DNA from: Pogostemon cablin
Lineage: Eukaryota; Streptophyta; Magnoliopsida; Lamiales; Lamiaceae
Length of the DNA stretch: 64,000 nucleotides
Direction: 5' to 3'
Assembly: GCA_023678885.1 (NCBI GenBank)
Contig: CM042985.1
Coordinates: forward strand, 18,206,465 to 18,270,464
Part shown: positions 47,253-60,089 of the stretch, one piece after another
Layout of the letters: every line of letters begins with the position of its first letter
How positions within the stretch are numbered: the stretch's first letter is position 1
Notes under the pieces: model-generated
What the model was told of the DNA's origin: nothing
Seen by the model: the letters and a program-made list of their open reading frames with translations, nothing else
Database searches by the model: none
Made by a program: the position numbers and the translations under genes

Positions 47253-48468
47253 CCTCTAACATCTCGGGGTACCAGTTTCGGGCACTACCCCTAAGCAACT
47301 TATTTTTCAGCTCATAATCACTTGTACTGCTCCAAATATTTTATTCCTTCCAAACTCCATGAAAATCAATTCACACACTTTGACAGCATTTACTTCTTCA
47401 CTAAATATAGGAATTTAAGGCTCAAATAGGATATCAAAGTTGCTATCTTCGTAGGTTGCCAAAAAAAGAAGGCTTTTAGGCTCAAAAGGGCTAACTACGG
47501 ATATATAATTATTTGGTAGGAAATTATTTGGCAAAGTGACTCATAAATTCAAGGATGGCCTAAAATCATCTCCCATCATCTAATATAACATACGGTCTCA
47601 AGTAAGACAAGAGACAAGTTCTAGAATACACACAAAAGAACGATACGCACCAGAAAGAAGTATCATGTGATTATGTAACATGATCAACAAGGCTCAAAAT
47701 CTCACATGGGTTTTTAACAAATAACAGAGCACTTTTCATGGTAAGAAATATCCCACAAGTACAGATAGAACTTTATATCACAATATAACTCAAGTACATT
47801 TCCTTTATCAATTTCAAGAGCATATGGATTTCAGGCACAATTTAAACAAAATAAGCTCATGTGGATCACAACCATAAACTCAATCCTTCTACTCCATGAA
47901 TTAAAAGCACACATAAAAATTAGAATAATGAAACGAGGGCACCTGATTTTTCTCCTTCAAAACATTCACGAGCTCCTCGAGTTGTTCAACTCGGTCAGGT
48001 CAAGCCTCAGTTTACCTGTTCTATCATCAAAGTTCAACATACCTCATCATCACAAGATTCATAAATATTAATATAGGAGAACTATAAGAAAGACTCAATT
48101 GATTATCAAATTGACTCCACACACTAGACACACCACTGAACACTTTGCAAATTGCAAAAAATCGACACATTAAAACCGATTAAAGTTTCAACATACCGTA
48201 AAAAATCAACTCCCCTACCAAACATTACAAAGAAAAGATTATATCTTAGTGCTTCAATGAGGTAAGAAAATCACACCCTCCCAAACTTAGTAAAAACGTA
48301 AGTCGAAACTAAGTTTGCAACGAGATATAATTGCCGATTAGTAAGCACCTTAAATATAAAAATTTCTTACTCACACGAAATAAATAAAGCAATAAAACAG
48401 AAAGACAAACCCCCAACAGGCACTCATGTTTAACGTCGAAGAGTCACGATGGTACTTAGCCTTTTAAA

Positions 48469-50452
48469 CTACTGGATTAGAGGACAGTCTTCTCGTTTCC
48501 TCACCTTCAAGTACTTTCTTTCCCTCTTCTTGTCTACACTCAGCACATCACCTTTCTTGGTCACAAAAATATGATCCTCAGAATTTCCTTCCTCCATGGC
48601 TTTCTAGACTCCTCCTTGCTAATCTTCCACTCAAATTCAGAATCATCTGTCCTATTAAAATCAAGATTAAACAAGTTAGAAATCACATCTATGATCTTGC
48701 ATGATTGAGTCTCCATGGGCATCTTCATTGCTTGATCAAGAGAGAAAACCACATCTTCATTGTCTATCTACAGTCTAAGCTTCTCGTCTCTCAACCTCAC
48801 TACTCTTTCCCATTTATTTTCTTCTATAAGCTCAGTATTCTATCCTTGGGATGGCACGAAAGTAGCATTAACATCATATAAAGCATTCGGCGTGGAAAAC
48901 ATTGCCGAATGAGATGGTTCGACCTTGGTTCAACCATGAGTTCTGATCGAACCAGGTGTGTAGTGGTCAAACCAGGCTTAAGAAATTGTGTTCTTGACCA
49001 GATAGGTCGGTTTGACATAGTTCGACCAACAGGGTTGGTCGAACCATGGTGATCATGGTCAAGCCATGATTTAGATAAAACAGAGCGCTTCTCATATGGT
49101 GGTTCGACCATGGTTCAACCAACAGGGCTGGTCAAACCATGCTTGACATGGTCAAATCGCACTTCAGATAAAATAAGGGGACGCGAATAGGCTGGTTCGA
49201 TTAACTGGGTTGGTCGCACCATGCTGAACGTGGTCAAACCGGATGTCTGGATGCTCCGAAAGTTGCCCAAGTGCTTGGTTCGTCCTCCAGGATATGGTTC
49301 GACCTGCTGGCTTAGTCGAAACCTGGTCGAATTGAGCTCCTAGAGCTTCAAAATTCATTTATGGCATCATTGGTCCATCATACTGCGTTCCAGACCTTAA
49401 CGTGATGACATGGCACTGCTTCGGATTCATTATGCCTTGAGACGAGAACTTTTCTCTCTCCAATGTTTGTGTCATTTGATTCACATTCCCGATCATTTGC
49501 CCCATCATCAAAGTAAGGTCCTTCAACTGCTAGCATTCATAGTAACCTCAAGACGATCAACTCCTACATCATTCTTAGCCATGTATCAATTGAAAGTATC
49601 TTGAACACTCTTCACTTCTTGTTGCAGAATACTTGGCCCCCTTTGTGTAAACTATGTAATCTGCTTCTGCTGGGATTCTAGTAGCTTGTTGATGTCAGCT
49701 AAATTAGAGACGATCTCATCATCTCTATTCGGCTTCTCCACTTGATGTTCAACCTGTGCTACCTTGGCAAGTACATATGATCCTCTATCTCTCTATACAG
49801 TCCAGTCACGTGAATTCATAGAGATGTCTTCAAATAACTTTTCTACTTCAAGTGTTATCTTAGATTGCAGCGCTCCTCCTGATGATGCATCAATAAGAAT
49901 ACGCGACTCACAATCCAATTCATAGTAGAAGATGCTTATGTACTCAGCCTTAGGTATCCCATGTTGTGGACAACTCCTGAGCATGTATTTAAACATATCC
50001 CACGCCTCATGAAATTTCTCACCCTGATTCATAACAAATTGGATGATCTTTCGCTTCATTCTTAAGATCCTTGAGAGTGGCATGTATCTCTCTAAGAACT
50101 TCTGCTGCAGTAGGTCCCATGTAGTGCAGTCGGCTGCATCAAGAGTCTCATACCAAGCTTCTGCCTTATCAATCAAAGAAAACTTAAATAAGGCAATCCG
50201 TCTAGAATTATCATGAGCTCCAACACCTTTTTGAGTGTTTGCATAACCAAGAAATCTTTTGAGATGCTGATATGGATCTTCAAAACAACCTCCAGAAAAG
50301 GGGATTATTCTCCACCAAGTTAATAAAAGCGGGATTTATCTCAAAATCATTATCTTCCCCCTTGCTCCTATCAACCCCATATTTCCAATCCCATAGTTTG
50401 TGAAAATTTCACAGATTGCAACATTATCCGGATTCTGCCTTGCTCTGGCCAT
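48469..50452 (-). pseudogene. gag of element C, broken, with pol-linker remnant
   Basis: Starts MARARQNPDNVAI at 50452. The best preserved part, 50176-49793, reads DKAEAWYETLDAADCTTWDL, FLERYMPLSRILRMKRKIIQ, FHEAWDMFKYMLRSCPQHGI, then LDCESRILIDASSGGALQSK and MNSRDW: an intact gag core of 127 residues. Upstream pieces around 50400-50230 hold the family's INPALINLVENNPL-like and FEDPYQHLKRFLGYANTQKG regions with shifts. 48752-48469 reads VFSLDQAMKMPMETQSCKII, NLFNLDFNRTDDSEFEWKI and a tail like that of B and D. Stops between the parts make it inactive. Confidence 0.8.
48900..49340. promoter_or_regulatory. Internal array of GGTTCGACC / GGTCGAACC sites in element C
   Basis: About twenty sites over 440 bases: GGTTCGACC (48904, 49102, 49293), GGTCGAACC (49038), GGTCAAACC, TGGTTCAACC, GGTCGAAT and close variants. 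They have the same core as the LTR array of this element and differ from those in B and D. The surrounding frame is coding-like only because the words repeat (GSTNPVGRT, GATNPVNRT). Confidence 0.65.
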
Positions 50453-50601
50453 GTTTAGTGCAGTATGTTATTCCTTCTTTTCCTTTCTTTCCTTTTCCTA
50501 TTGCACAGGTACCTCAGAAAAATTCAAGGTTAGATAGAATTAAATAATTACAAATAAAGGTCTTAATCAAACTAGAAATAATAAACTAATAATAACAGCC
50601 G

Positions 50602-50619
50602 TCCATGGAAACGGCGCCA
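50602..50619 (-). other. Primer-binding site of element C, decayed
   Basis: Minus strand TGGCGCCGTTTCCATGGA, three mismatches to the tRNA-Asp complement, all in the distal half. Confidence 0.75.
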
Positions 50620-50625
50620 AGAACT

Positions 50626-52594
50626 TGATGCGTATTTTCTTTGCATGCAAAATTAATCCCCAAGTATTAAGGATATCAGTTGCAGCTTAAGCAAGTGATA
50701 ACGTGAATTATCGAACCCAAAGGACGGCGTGTTATCAATTTAATTATTAACTAAATTAATTAAGATGAAAGACAATTCAGTTTGAGGTTTGATTATCAAC
50801 TACTAAACAATTAATTAAAATAACAAATAAAATAAATAACACTACAAGAATAAGAAAGTTGATCAAGTAGGAGAATAGGTAGCTCTAGGATAATCCAGTT
50901 TCACTCATTAATTTCCCTTCCGTGTATTGATTGATATCCGACTCTGCCTTGTGGAATATGGACGCATCACTAAATCATGCATATCTACTCTATAGACACA
51001 AGTAAATATGCGTGTAACATGTGTGAATAACCTCAGAGCAACAGATATAAATCCATCCCCTTTCCAGGTACTATCAGTATCAATTATTTCCCTGGCCAAT
51101 TGGTACTCTAACCCGATATGATCTCCATTTATAGGTACTATGAAGTTGTATCCTACTAATTAACCCGAATAATATTCAATTAATAAATATTCATATATGA
51201 TAGTTCTAATGAAGCTTCAGAGTCCCCTCACTTAGAATCATAACATGGAATCCTTTTCAGCGGTGAACGCACTCAATCTACAACCAATATATATATTCTG
51301 ACTCTATATACCAATTGAAGATGTACAACACGACCGTGGATATGGATTAAGAAAGCAAAACCATATATAAAATAAATCCACAAGTAGTGTTATACGGAGT
51401 TTACACACGAAAATTAAATTAATTCGTAAAAACCTTCACAACCCTAGTTCTACCAAAAAGGCTCTAGCCCATGATGTTACGAAGAACAATCATGGGTGTT
51501 GGATAGATCTTACCTGGATGTCCGGAAAATTACAAGATAAATTAAGAAATAAAATAAACCCTTGATTTGGGAGTCTCGAGTCCTTCTCCATCTTGAATCC
51601 TTCTCTTGGTTCTCCTCTTGATTCCATGAACGAATCTTCAAAGTGATGGACGGATGGAGGAAAGGATGTGGATGATGGTTGGGGGGTGATTCCCCCTTGT
51701 GGGGTGTAGTATGATTTGTGGCTTTCTCTCCAATCCAATCTTTTATCTCCAATATGAATAATGATGTGATCTATATCCCCTTTTATACTTGTAAGATCTC
51801 CTTATGAACCTATGATGGGATTTTTCTTGGAAAATACGCAAAAATACACACATGGGGTGTAAAAATATGGATCCTGCGCTGTTCAGGCATGTGGTTTGAC
51901 CTAGGGTTCGACCTAGGGTTTGGTCAAACCATGGTCGAATAAAAATTGGCAATTTTTTGCATCCAGGCATTTGATTCGACCACAATGGCTTGGTCGAAGC
52001 AATCATGGTTTGGTCGAATAAGAATGTCGTGGTCGAATCATCTTGCGCGGTCTCACCGTTTTACATATAACTTCCACATACAAGTTTCGATTTTAGTGAT
52101 TCCTATGCTCACACGATTCTCTCTTCCTTGACTTTCTATCCATATAAAAAAATCACAAAAACTCCAAGACTTGTAGGTGTAAAAATTCATGGAAAGTGAC
52201 ACAGCCGTTCTGTTTGACACAACTCGCGCGACGTCACTATTTTGATCATAATTTTCTCGTTTGGATTCCAATTGAGGTTTTTTTTATGCCAAAAACAATC
52301 CTTTTTCAGTGACTTTCCAATCGTTCATCATACTACCAGTTTTGATCTTCACATGAACACAGAAAAATTACACAAGTTGGACGTGCGTTTTTCAGCATTC
52401 ATTGCACAAGTTGCACATTTTCTCCAAGTTTGCACATTTGATCCTTTTTCCACCTAAAACATAATAAAATACCTCAAGTGCACCTTTTTCTCACATATAT
52501 TGAATATAAGACACTTGTGCTAATATATAACACCAATTTCCATCAAAAAGGTGTTAGATTGGACACTAAAACACGCTTATTTTCACTCTCATCA
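50626..52594 (-). repeat. 5' LTR of element C
   Basis: 1969 bp, plus strand TGATGCGTATTTT...CTCTCATCA. TATA at 51781-51787. TTCGACC/GGTCGAA array at 51890-52050. It matches the 3' LTR closely, including the element-specific form of the array. Confidence 0.92.
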
Positions 52595-52669
52595 CTATAC
52601 AAATAAACAAAAAAATCTTCAGATCAAAAAGTTAAACCAACTAGAGAACACATACAGTAAATTGGATAT

Positions 52670-54618
52670 TGAGGCGCATTTTCTTTGCACGAAAAATTAA
52701 TCCACAAGTATTAAGGATATCAGTTGCAGCTTAAGCAAGCGACCAAGTTAAATATCGAACCCGAAGGACGGCGTATTATCAATTTAATTATTAACAAATT
52801 AATTACAACGAATGGCAATAAAAACTGATATTTTAATTATCAACTACTAAACAATTAATTTAAATAAAAAATAAAATAAATAAGAAACTAGAAAAATAGG
52901 AAAATGAATCAAGTAGGAGAATAGGTAGCTCTAGGATAATCCAGTTTCACTCATTAATCTCCCTTTTGTGTATCAATGTCCGACTCTACCTTGTGCAATA
53001 TGGACGCATCACTAAACTATAAAAATCTACTCTATAGACACAAGTAAATATGCGTATGTGTGTAACACGTGTGAATAACCTTGGAGCAAGAGATATAATT
53101 TCACCCCCTTTCTAGGTACTATCAGTATCAATTATTTTCCTGGTCAATTGGTACTCTAACCCGATATAATCTCCCTTTATGGGTACTATAAAATTATCCT
53201 ATTTATCCTACTTACTAACCCGAATGCAATTCAATTAATAAGTATTCAAATAAGATAGTTCTAATAAAGCGTCGGAGTCCCTTCACTTAAAATCATAAAC
53301 ATGGAATCCTGCTCAGTAGTGAACGCACTCAATCAATAATCGAGATATGTATTCATACTCTACATAATTGTCAATGATGTACAAAACAACTCTGAGTATG
53401 AATTAAAAATGTATAGTCTTATATAAAATAATTCCACAAGTAGTGTTATACGGAGTATACACACGAAAGTTCAATTAATTCATAAAAACCTTCAAAGACC
53501 CTAGATCTGCCAAAAAGGTTTAGCCCATGATGTTGCGAAGAACAATAATGGGTGTTGGATAGATCTTACCCATAGTTTGGAAAATCACAAGATAAATTAG
53601 GAAATAAATAAAACCTAGATGTGGGCGTCATCGCGTCATTCTCCGTCTTGAATCCTCCTCTTGGTTCTCCTCTTGATTCAACAAATGGATCTTCACAGTG
53701 ATGGATGCATAGAGAAAAGGATGTGGATGATGGTTAGGGGTGATCCCCCTTGTGGGGTATAGGATGATTGTATTGCGATTGTATATGAATAATGATGTGA
53801 TCTGCATCCTCTTTTATACTTGTAAGCTCTCCTCATGGACCTTGAATGGGGTTTTTCTTAGAAAACATGAAAATAAACGCTACTGAAGGTACGAAATTAC
53901 TAAAAATAGGATTTCGTATCCCCGCTCGATCAGAATGGTCTTGGTCGAGCGGGATAAGCTTTGGTCGAGTAGAGATCGAGCGGCATACCTATTCGCGGAT
54001 CAAAAAATTTCACGCTGCTCGACCGTTGCTCGACCAAATGACTTGGTCGAGCGGTGGTCGAGCGGGCTTGCACAGTCTTATCGTTTCACACGTAACATCC
54101 ACATTCGAGCTCCGATTTGAGTGATTCTTATGCTTACGCGATCCTGTCTTCCTTGACTTTTTATCTATATAAAAAAATCTTAGAAAATTCAACATTTGAA
54201 GGTGTAAAAAGTCATGCAAAGTGGCACAGTCGTGATGAGTAGAAATAGCTTGCGTGACATCACCATTTTGATCATAACTTTCTCGTTTGGGTTTCGATTG
54301 AGGTGTTCCTTACGCCAAAATGATCCTCTCTTCTGTGGCTTTCCAATCATGTATCCCACTTTTAGTTTTGAGATCCACACAAATATAAAAAAATTACAAA
54401 ATTTGGATGTACGTTTTTTAACATTCTAGAACATGTTGCACCTTTCTCCAACTCGGCACTTTTGATCATTTTTCCACCTAAAATATAATAAAAAATCTCA
54501 AACACACCTTTTTCTCAAATATATCAAATATAAGACACTTGTGCTAATTTATGACAACAATTCCTATAAAAAAGGTGTTAAATTGGACACTAAAACACAC
54601 TTATTTTCACTCTCATCA
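52670..54618 (-). repeat. 3' LTR of element D
   Basis: 1949 bp, plus strand TGAGGCGCATTTT...CTCTCATCA (first TGATG changed to TGAGG). TATA at 53812-53818. The array at 53925-54075 has GCTCGACC, GGTCGAGCG and GATCGAGCGG. Confidence 0.9.
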
Positions 54619-55199
54619 AATTTTCAAACTTACCCGTTGCTCGTCTCGAGGCAATAAAATAAAAATAAAGAGAGAGAGAGTAAGAAAATTAGAGGAGAAA
54701 CAAGGACTATGACAAATACCCCATTCAAAATACAATTGTCCTCATCTTAGGTCATGCAATTCTCATTACATGTAATAATCAATTCATAGCATACAAGATA
54801 AGATAATCACCACCAATTCAAATGCTACATTGACATGTTCTCACGGGAAGTATATGTCACTCGCACTCAAGTGTAAAAGATGTATACTTATGGGTTAAGG
54901 TGTTAACGCTCAAATTCAATTCAAGTGTATGCGTAACCATAAGTTTGCCAAATATCTCAAACTCTGCACCACTAAAAGTATGATTCGACAATGAGATCAA
55001 AAAGGACTTTTCTATTGGATGTAATGTTGGCTCTTTGGTTAAGGTAGGGAATATATGGATAATTTGACTCAAATAGTGGAGAACTAAAGCTGATTGATCA
55101 CTTGAACTTTCATCCTCTCTTTATTTTCAATGAAGACGATTTTTATTCCTTCTTCACCTTCAAGCACAACATTTTTCTTTGTTTTCTTGTTTTTCTCTC

Positions 55200-55325
55200 C
55201 TTTTTTTCCTCTTGAGGTACCAGTTTTGGGCACTACCTCGCGCATCCTCCATAGGGTACTAGATTTAAGCACTACCATAGGGTGTTTAGTTCAATGGAGT
55301 ACTTGATTTAAGCACAACTCCATGA
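55200..55325 (-). repeat. Three related 20-base words in the element D 3' region
   Basis: Plus strand: GGTACCAGTTTTGGGCACTA (55216), GGGTACTAGATTTAAGCACT (55254), AGTACTTGATTTAAGCAC (55298), about 40 bases apart. The same trio is in B at 39008-39112. C has two of them at 46231-46250 and 47267-47287, with the nested hAT between. Confidence 0.65.
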
Positions 55326-56393
55326 TTCTCCTTAGATGCAATTTTACGCTCAATCACTACTTCAACACCAATTTCATTCACTCCCAAACTGTTGTAAAAT
55401 TCCATCAACACACTTTGAAAAATTATTGATTCTCGTCATGATAGAATCAAGGCTCAAAAAATTTCAAATGCTCAAAGTGGTTATTTCTCATAGGCTGCCA
55501 ATGAATGAGGTTTTTAGGCTCAATGGGGCTAACTACGGATAAACATCATTTGGTAGGGAATTATTTGGCTAAGTGACTTATAAATTCAAAGATGACCTAA
55601 AATTATCTCCCATCATCTAACACACATGTAGTTTCAAGTAAGACAAGAGACAAGTTCTAGAATACACACACAAGAACGATACTCACCAGAAAAGAAATAT
55701 CATGTGATTATGTACATGATCAACGAGTCTCAAAATCTCACATGGGTTTTTAACAAGTAACATAGCACTTTTTATGGTAAGCAATATCCCTCAAGTACAC
55801 ATGAATTAAAAGCACACATAAAAATGAGAATAAGGAAATGAGGGCACCTGATTTTTGTTCAACATATGCACAAGCTCCTCGAGTTGTTCAACTCGATCAG
55901 GTCAAAGCCTCAGTTTACCTATTTCTATCATCAAATCTCAAGCACACCTCATCATCACAGATTCATCAATAATAAAATAAGAGAACTATAAGAAAGAATC
56001 AATTGACTATCTAATTGACTCCACACACTAGACACACCAACACAACATACTAAACATTAGGTAAATTGTAAAAAATTGACATATTAACACCAGTTAAAAT
56101 ATTAATATGTCGCAAAAAATAACCCCCTAACAAACAAACAACCAACGAAAGGAAAGATTATATCCTTAGTGCTCATAAGATGAGGTAAGTACATCACACC
56201 CCCAAACTTAGTAAAAACGTAAGTCGGAACTAAGTTTGAAAAGAGATGTAATTGCCGAAGTGTGAGCACCTCAAATATAATAAATCCTCACTCACACAAA
56301 AGAAATAATAAAGCAATAAAATGGAAGGGACAAGCCCCCAATAGGTACTCATGTTTAACGTCGGAGAGTAACGATGGAATACCACTTTTTGAA

Positions 56394-58160
56394 CTATTGG
56401 ATCAGAGGGCGGTCTTCTCGCATCCTCACCTTTAAGTACTTTCTTTCCCTCTTCTTTTCTATACTCAGCAGTTCACATTTCTTGGTTACAAAAATATGAT
56501 CCTTGGAATTTTCTTCCTCCCATGGCTGTCTAGACTCTTCCTTGTCAATCTTCCATTCAAATTCAGCATCATCTTTCCTAGTAAAATCAAGATTAAACAA
56601 GTTAGAAACCACATCTATACTCTTTCATGATTGAGTCTCCAAGGGCATCTTCATTGCTCTACCAAGAGAGAAAACCATATCTTCATTATCCATCCGTAGT
56701 CTAAACTCTGTATTCTACTCCTATAAAGGTACTGGAGTGCTCTGAACATCAGGTATAGCGTTCTGTACTCAAACAGAAATCAAAAAGTGTTGCTTGACCT
56801 CGCTCGACCTGATTGATCTAGTCGAGTGGGGTGAAAATGGTCAAGCGGGGTACCTGTAATCTGGTTCTAGATGTTCATATCTACAGACGTCTGCTCGACC
56901 ACTTTGGTCGAGCAGATGCTTTTTGGTCGAGCAGAGACCCTGTAATCTAATTTTGATTGTTCTGCTCCACAGGTGGCCGTTGGCCGTCGCTCGACCACTG
57001 GGCTTGGTCGAGCTATGGTCGAGTAGAAGTTCTCTATCTCCGTTTTCACCCACCGGTAATATTAGACCTTCATACTGATTTCCAAACCTTAACGTGATGG
57101 CTTTGCACTATTTCGGATTTGTTATGCCTTGAGACAAGAACATTCTTTTCTCCAATATTTGTGTTAATTGATTCATGTTCTCGGCCATCTGTCCCATAAT
57201 AAAAGTAAGGTCCATCAGCTACTTAGACATATATGCATGGGTAGAATTCATAGTAGCCTCAAGTCTATCTACTCTTGCATCATTCTTAGCCATGTATCGA
57301 TTGAAAGTATCTTCGACACTCTTTACTTTGTGCTGCTGCATACTAGGCCCCCTTTGTGTCAACTCTATAATCTGCCTCTGCTGGGATTCTAGTAGCTTGT
57401 TGAAGTTAGCCAGACTAGAGACGATCTCATCACCCCTATTCGGCTTCACCACTTGTGTTCAACATGTGCTACCTTACCCAATACATAAGTTCCTCTTACT
57501 CTTTCCGTAGGCTAGTCACGTGAATTCATAAAGATGTCTTCAAACAACTTTTCTGCTTTAAGTGCTGTCTTAGATGACAGTGCTACTCCTGATGATGCAT
57601 CAATAAGAATACACGACTCACAATCCAATCTATAATAGAAGATACTTATATATTGAGCCTTAGACATCCCATGCTGTGGGCACCTCCTGAGCATATCTTT
57701 GAACCTATCTCACGCCTTATAGAACTTCTCACCTTGGTTCTGAGCAAATTGATTGATGTCTTGCTTAATTCCTAAGATCCTTAAGGGTGGCATGTATCTC
57801 TCCAAAAACTTTTGCTGTAGTTGGTCCCATGTAGTGCAGTCTGCTGCATCAACAGCCTCTTACCAATTTTCTGCACTATCAATCAAAGAGAACTTGAATT
57901 GGGCGATCTGTCTAGCATTATCATTAGCTCCAACATCCTTTTGAGTGTTTGCATAACCAAGGAATCTTTTGAGATGCTGATATGGATCTTCAAACGGGCC
58001 TCCAGAAAAGAGATTCTTCTCTACCATGCTAATAAGACCAGGATGTATCTCAAAATCATCATCTTCCCCCTTGCTCCTATCAACCCCATGTTGCCAATCC
58101 CATAGTTCTTGAAAATTTTACGTATGGCAATATTATTCGGATTCTGCCTTGCTCGGTCAT
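56394..58160 (-). pseudogene. gag of element D, broken, with pol-linker remnant
   Basis: ATG at 58160 with an early shift relative to B. 58070-57930 carries DDDFEIHPGLISMVEKNLFS-like and FEDPYQHLKRFLGYANTQKD. 57694-57512 reads MLRRCPQHGMSKAQYISIFY and LDCESCILIDASSG. 57452-57219 reads RGDEIVSSLANFNKLLESQQ. 56612-56394 reads MVSNLFNLDFTRKDDAEFEW, KIDKEESRQPWEEENSKDH, then KYLKVRMREDRPLIQ and stop. Order and spacing match B and C. Broken by several stops. Confidence 0.8.
56785..57030. promoter_or_regulatory. Internal array of GCTCGACC / GGTCGAGC sites in element D
   Basis: GCTCGACC at about 56800, 56892 and 56989, GGTCGAGC at 56905, 56924 and 57007, with GCTTGACC and GGTCAAGCG variants. The motif matches the LTR arrays of D and B, and differs from C. 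Confidence 0.65.
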
Positions 58161-58332
58161 GTTAAGCACTAGGTGTTATTTATTCCTTTCTTTATTTTCA
58201 TTTTCCTAGTGCACAAGTATCTTAGAAAAAATTAAGGTTAGATAGAATTAAATAATCACAAATAAAAATCATATCAAACTAGAAATAATAAACTAATAAT
58301 AACAGCCATCCCCGACAATGGCGCTAAAAACT

Positions 58333-59980
58333 TAATGCGCGTTTTCTTTGCACGTAAAATTTATCCCCAAGTATTAAGGATATCAGTTACAGTTTAAGCA
58401 AGCGACCAAGTTAAATAGCAAACCCAAAGGATGGCATATTATCAATTTAATTATTTATTAATTAATTAAGACGGATGACAATAAAAGTTGAGATTTTAAT
58501 TATCAACTACTAAAAATAATTAATTTAAATAATAAATAAAATAAATAAAAATAGGAAAATAGGAAAGTGAATCAAGCAGGAGAATAGGTAGCTCTAGGAT
58601 AATCCAGTTTCACTCATTAATCTCCCTTTCGTGTATCAATGTCCGACTCTGCCTTGTAGAATATGGACGAATAACTAAACCATGCAAATCTACTCTATAG
58701 ACACAAGTAAATATGCATGTAACACGTGTGAATAACCTTGGAGCAAGAGATATAATTTCACCCCCTTTTTAGGTACTGTCAGTATCAATTATTTCCCTGG
58801 TCAATTAGTACTCTAACCCGATATGATCTCCCTTTATAGGTACTATAAAATTATCCTCTTTATTCTGCTTACTAACCCGAATTCAATTCAATTAATAAGT
58901 ATTCATATAAAATAGTTCTAATGAAGCTTCAGAGTCCCCTCACTTAGAATCATAACATGGAATCCTACTCAGCAGTGAACGCACTCAATCAATAATCAAG
59001 ATATGTATTCAGACTCTACATAATAGTTAATGATGCACAAAACAACTCTGAGTATGAATTAAAAACGTATAGTCTTATATAAAATAAATCCACAAGTAGT
59101 GTTGTACGGAGTATACACATGAAAGTTCAATTAATTCATAAAACCTTCAAAAATCCTAGATCTACCAAAAATGCTCTAGCCCATGATGTTGCAAAGAACA
59201 ATCATGGGTGTTGGATAGATCTTACCCATATTCTGGAAAATCACAAGATAAATTAGAAAACGAATAAAACCCAATATGTGGGCGTCGTCGCGTCCTTCTC
59301 CATCTTGAATCCTCCTCTTGGTTCTCCTCTTGATTCAACAAATGAATCTTCACAGTGATGGATGGATGGAGGAAAAGATGTGGATGATGGTTGGAGGGTG
59401 ATCCCCCCTTGTAGGGTGTAGGGTGATTATGTTGCGGTCGTATATGAATAAAGATGTGATCTGCATTCTCGTTTATACCTGTAAGCTCTCCTTATGGACC
59501 TTGGATGGGCTTTTTCTTGGAAAACACAAAAATACACGGTACTAGAGGTACAAAATTACAAAAAATAGAATTCCGTGTCCCCGCTCGACCAGAACGGTCT
59601 TGGTCCTGCGGGATTGGCTTTGGTCGAGTAGAGATCGAGCGACATACCTGTTCGCGGATCCAAAAATTTCATGCCGCCTGATCATTTCTTGACCAAATGG
59701 CTTGATCGAGCGGTGGTCGAGCGGGCTTGCGCAGTCTCACCGTTTCATATGTAACTTCCACATTCGAGCTCCGATTTGAGTGATTTTTACGCTCACGCGA
59801 TCCCCTCTTCCTTGGCTTTTTATCCATATAAAGAACTATCAGAAAATCTAACATTTGAAGGTATAAAAAGTCATGCAAAGTGGTACATTTGTGCTGAGTA
59901 GAAATAGCTTGTGCGATGTCACCATTTTGATTATAACTTTCTTGTTTTGGTTCCGATTGAGGTGTTCTTTACGCCCAAAA
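58333..59980 (-). repeat. 5' LTR of element D, truncated
   Basis: Begins TAATGCGCG (plus strand) after the PBS-like TCCCCGACAATGGCGCTA and keeps R, TATA (59472-59477) and the array (59580-59735). It ends abruptly near 59980, where sequence changes to AAAAATACGCACCCATCATA. Confidence 0.85.
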
Positions 59981-59989
59981 AATACGCAC

Positions 59990-60085
59990 CCATCATAATA
60001 TTAAAATGAACACATATACACTAATTAATTTTGAAATCTCAGGGGGGGCCACTGCCCTCCCTGGTCCTATTGTGGGTCCATGATT
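59990..60085. mobile_element. Terminal remnant of a second hAT of the 42245 type
   Basis: TTTTGAAATCTCAGGGGGGGCC, then ACTGCCCTCCCTGGTCCT parallels TTTTGAAATGCCAGGGGGGGCC, then AACGCCCCTCTGGTCCT near the right end of the hAT at 43300-43335. Only this end remains. AAAGGGTA repeats follow directly, as they do at the other copy. Confidence 0.65.
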
Positions 60086-60089
60086 GAAT

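Larger units (their letters stand above)
43680..52594 (-). mobile_element. Element C: complete non-autonomous Ty3/Gypsy retrotransposon, 8915 bp
   Basis: Perfect target duplication CTATA at 43675-43679 and 52595-52599. Read leftwards: 5' LTR 52594-50626, PBS 50619-50602, gag 50452-48469, 3' non-coding region, 3' LTR 45636-43680. Without the nested hAT (46259-47252 plus its duplication) it would be about 7.9 kb, the size of element B. No pol domains beyond the linker remnant. Confidence 0.93.
52670..59980 (-). mobile_element. Element D: non-autonomous Ty3/Gypsy retrotransposon, truncated 5' LTR
   Basis: 3' LTR 52670-54618, interior 54619-58332, PBS 58326-58309, 5' LTR from 58333 to about 59980. 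The 5' LTR stops in U3 at TTCTTTACGCC and lacks about 300 bases that its relatives carry up to the CATCA end, so no target duplication can be shown. It sits only 75 bases from element C. The interior of 3.7 kb has the same layout as B and C and no RT or integrase. Confidence 0.88.

Noticed and set aside
33842..59980. Endogenous pararetrovirus or env-bearing retrovirus
   Set aside because: No RT, movement protein, or env-like membrane frame is present; LTRs, tRNA-Asp PBS and gag type identify Athila/Tat-type Ty3/Gypsy relatives.
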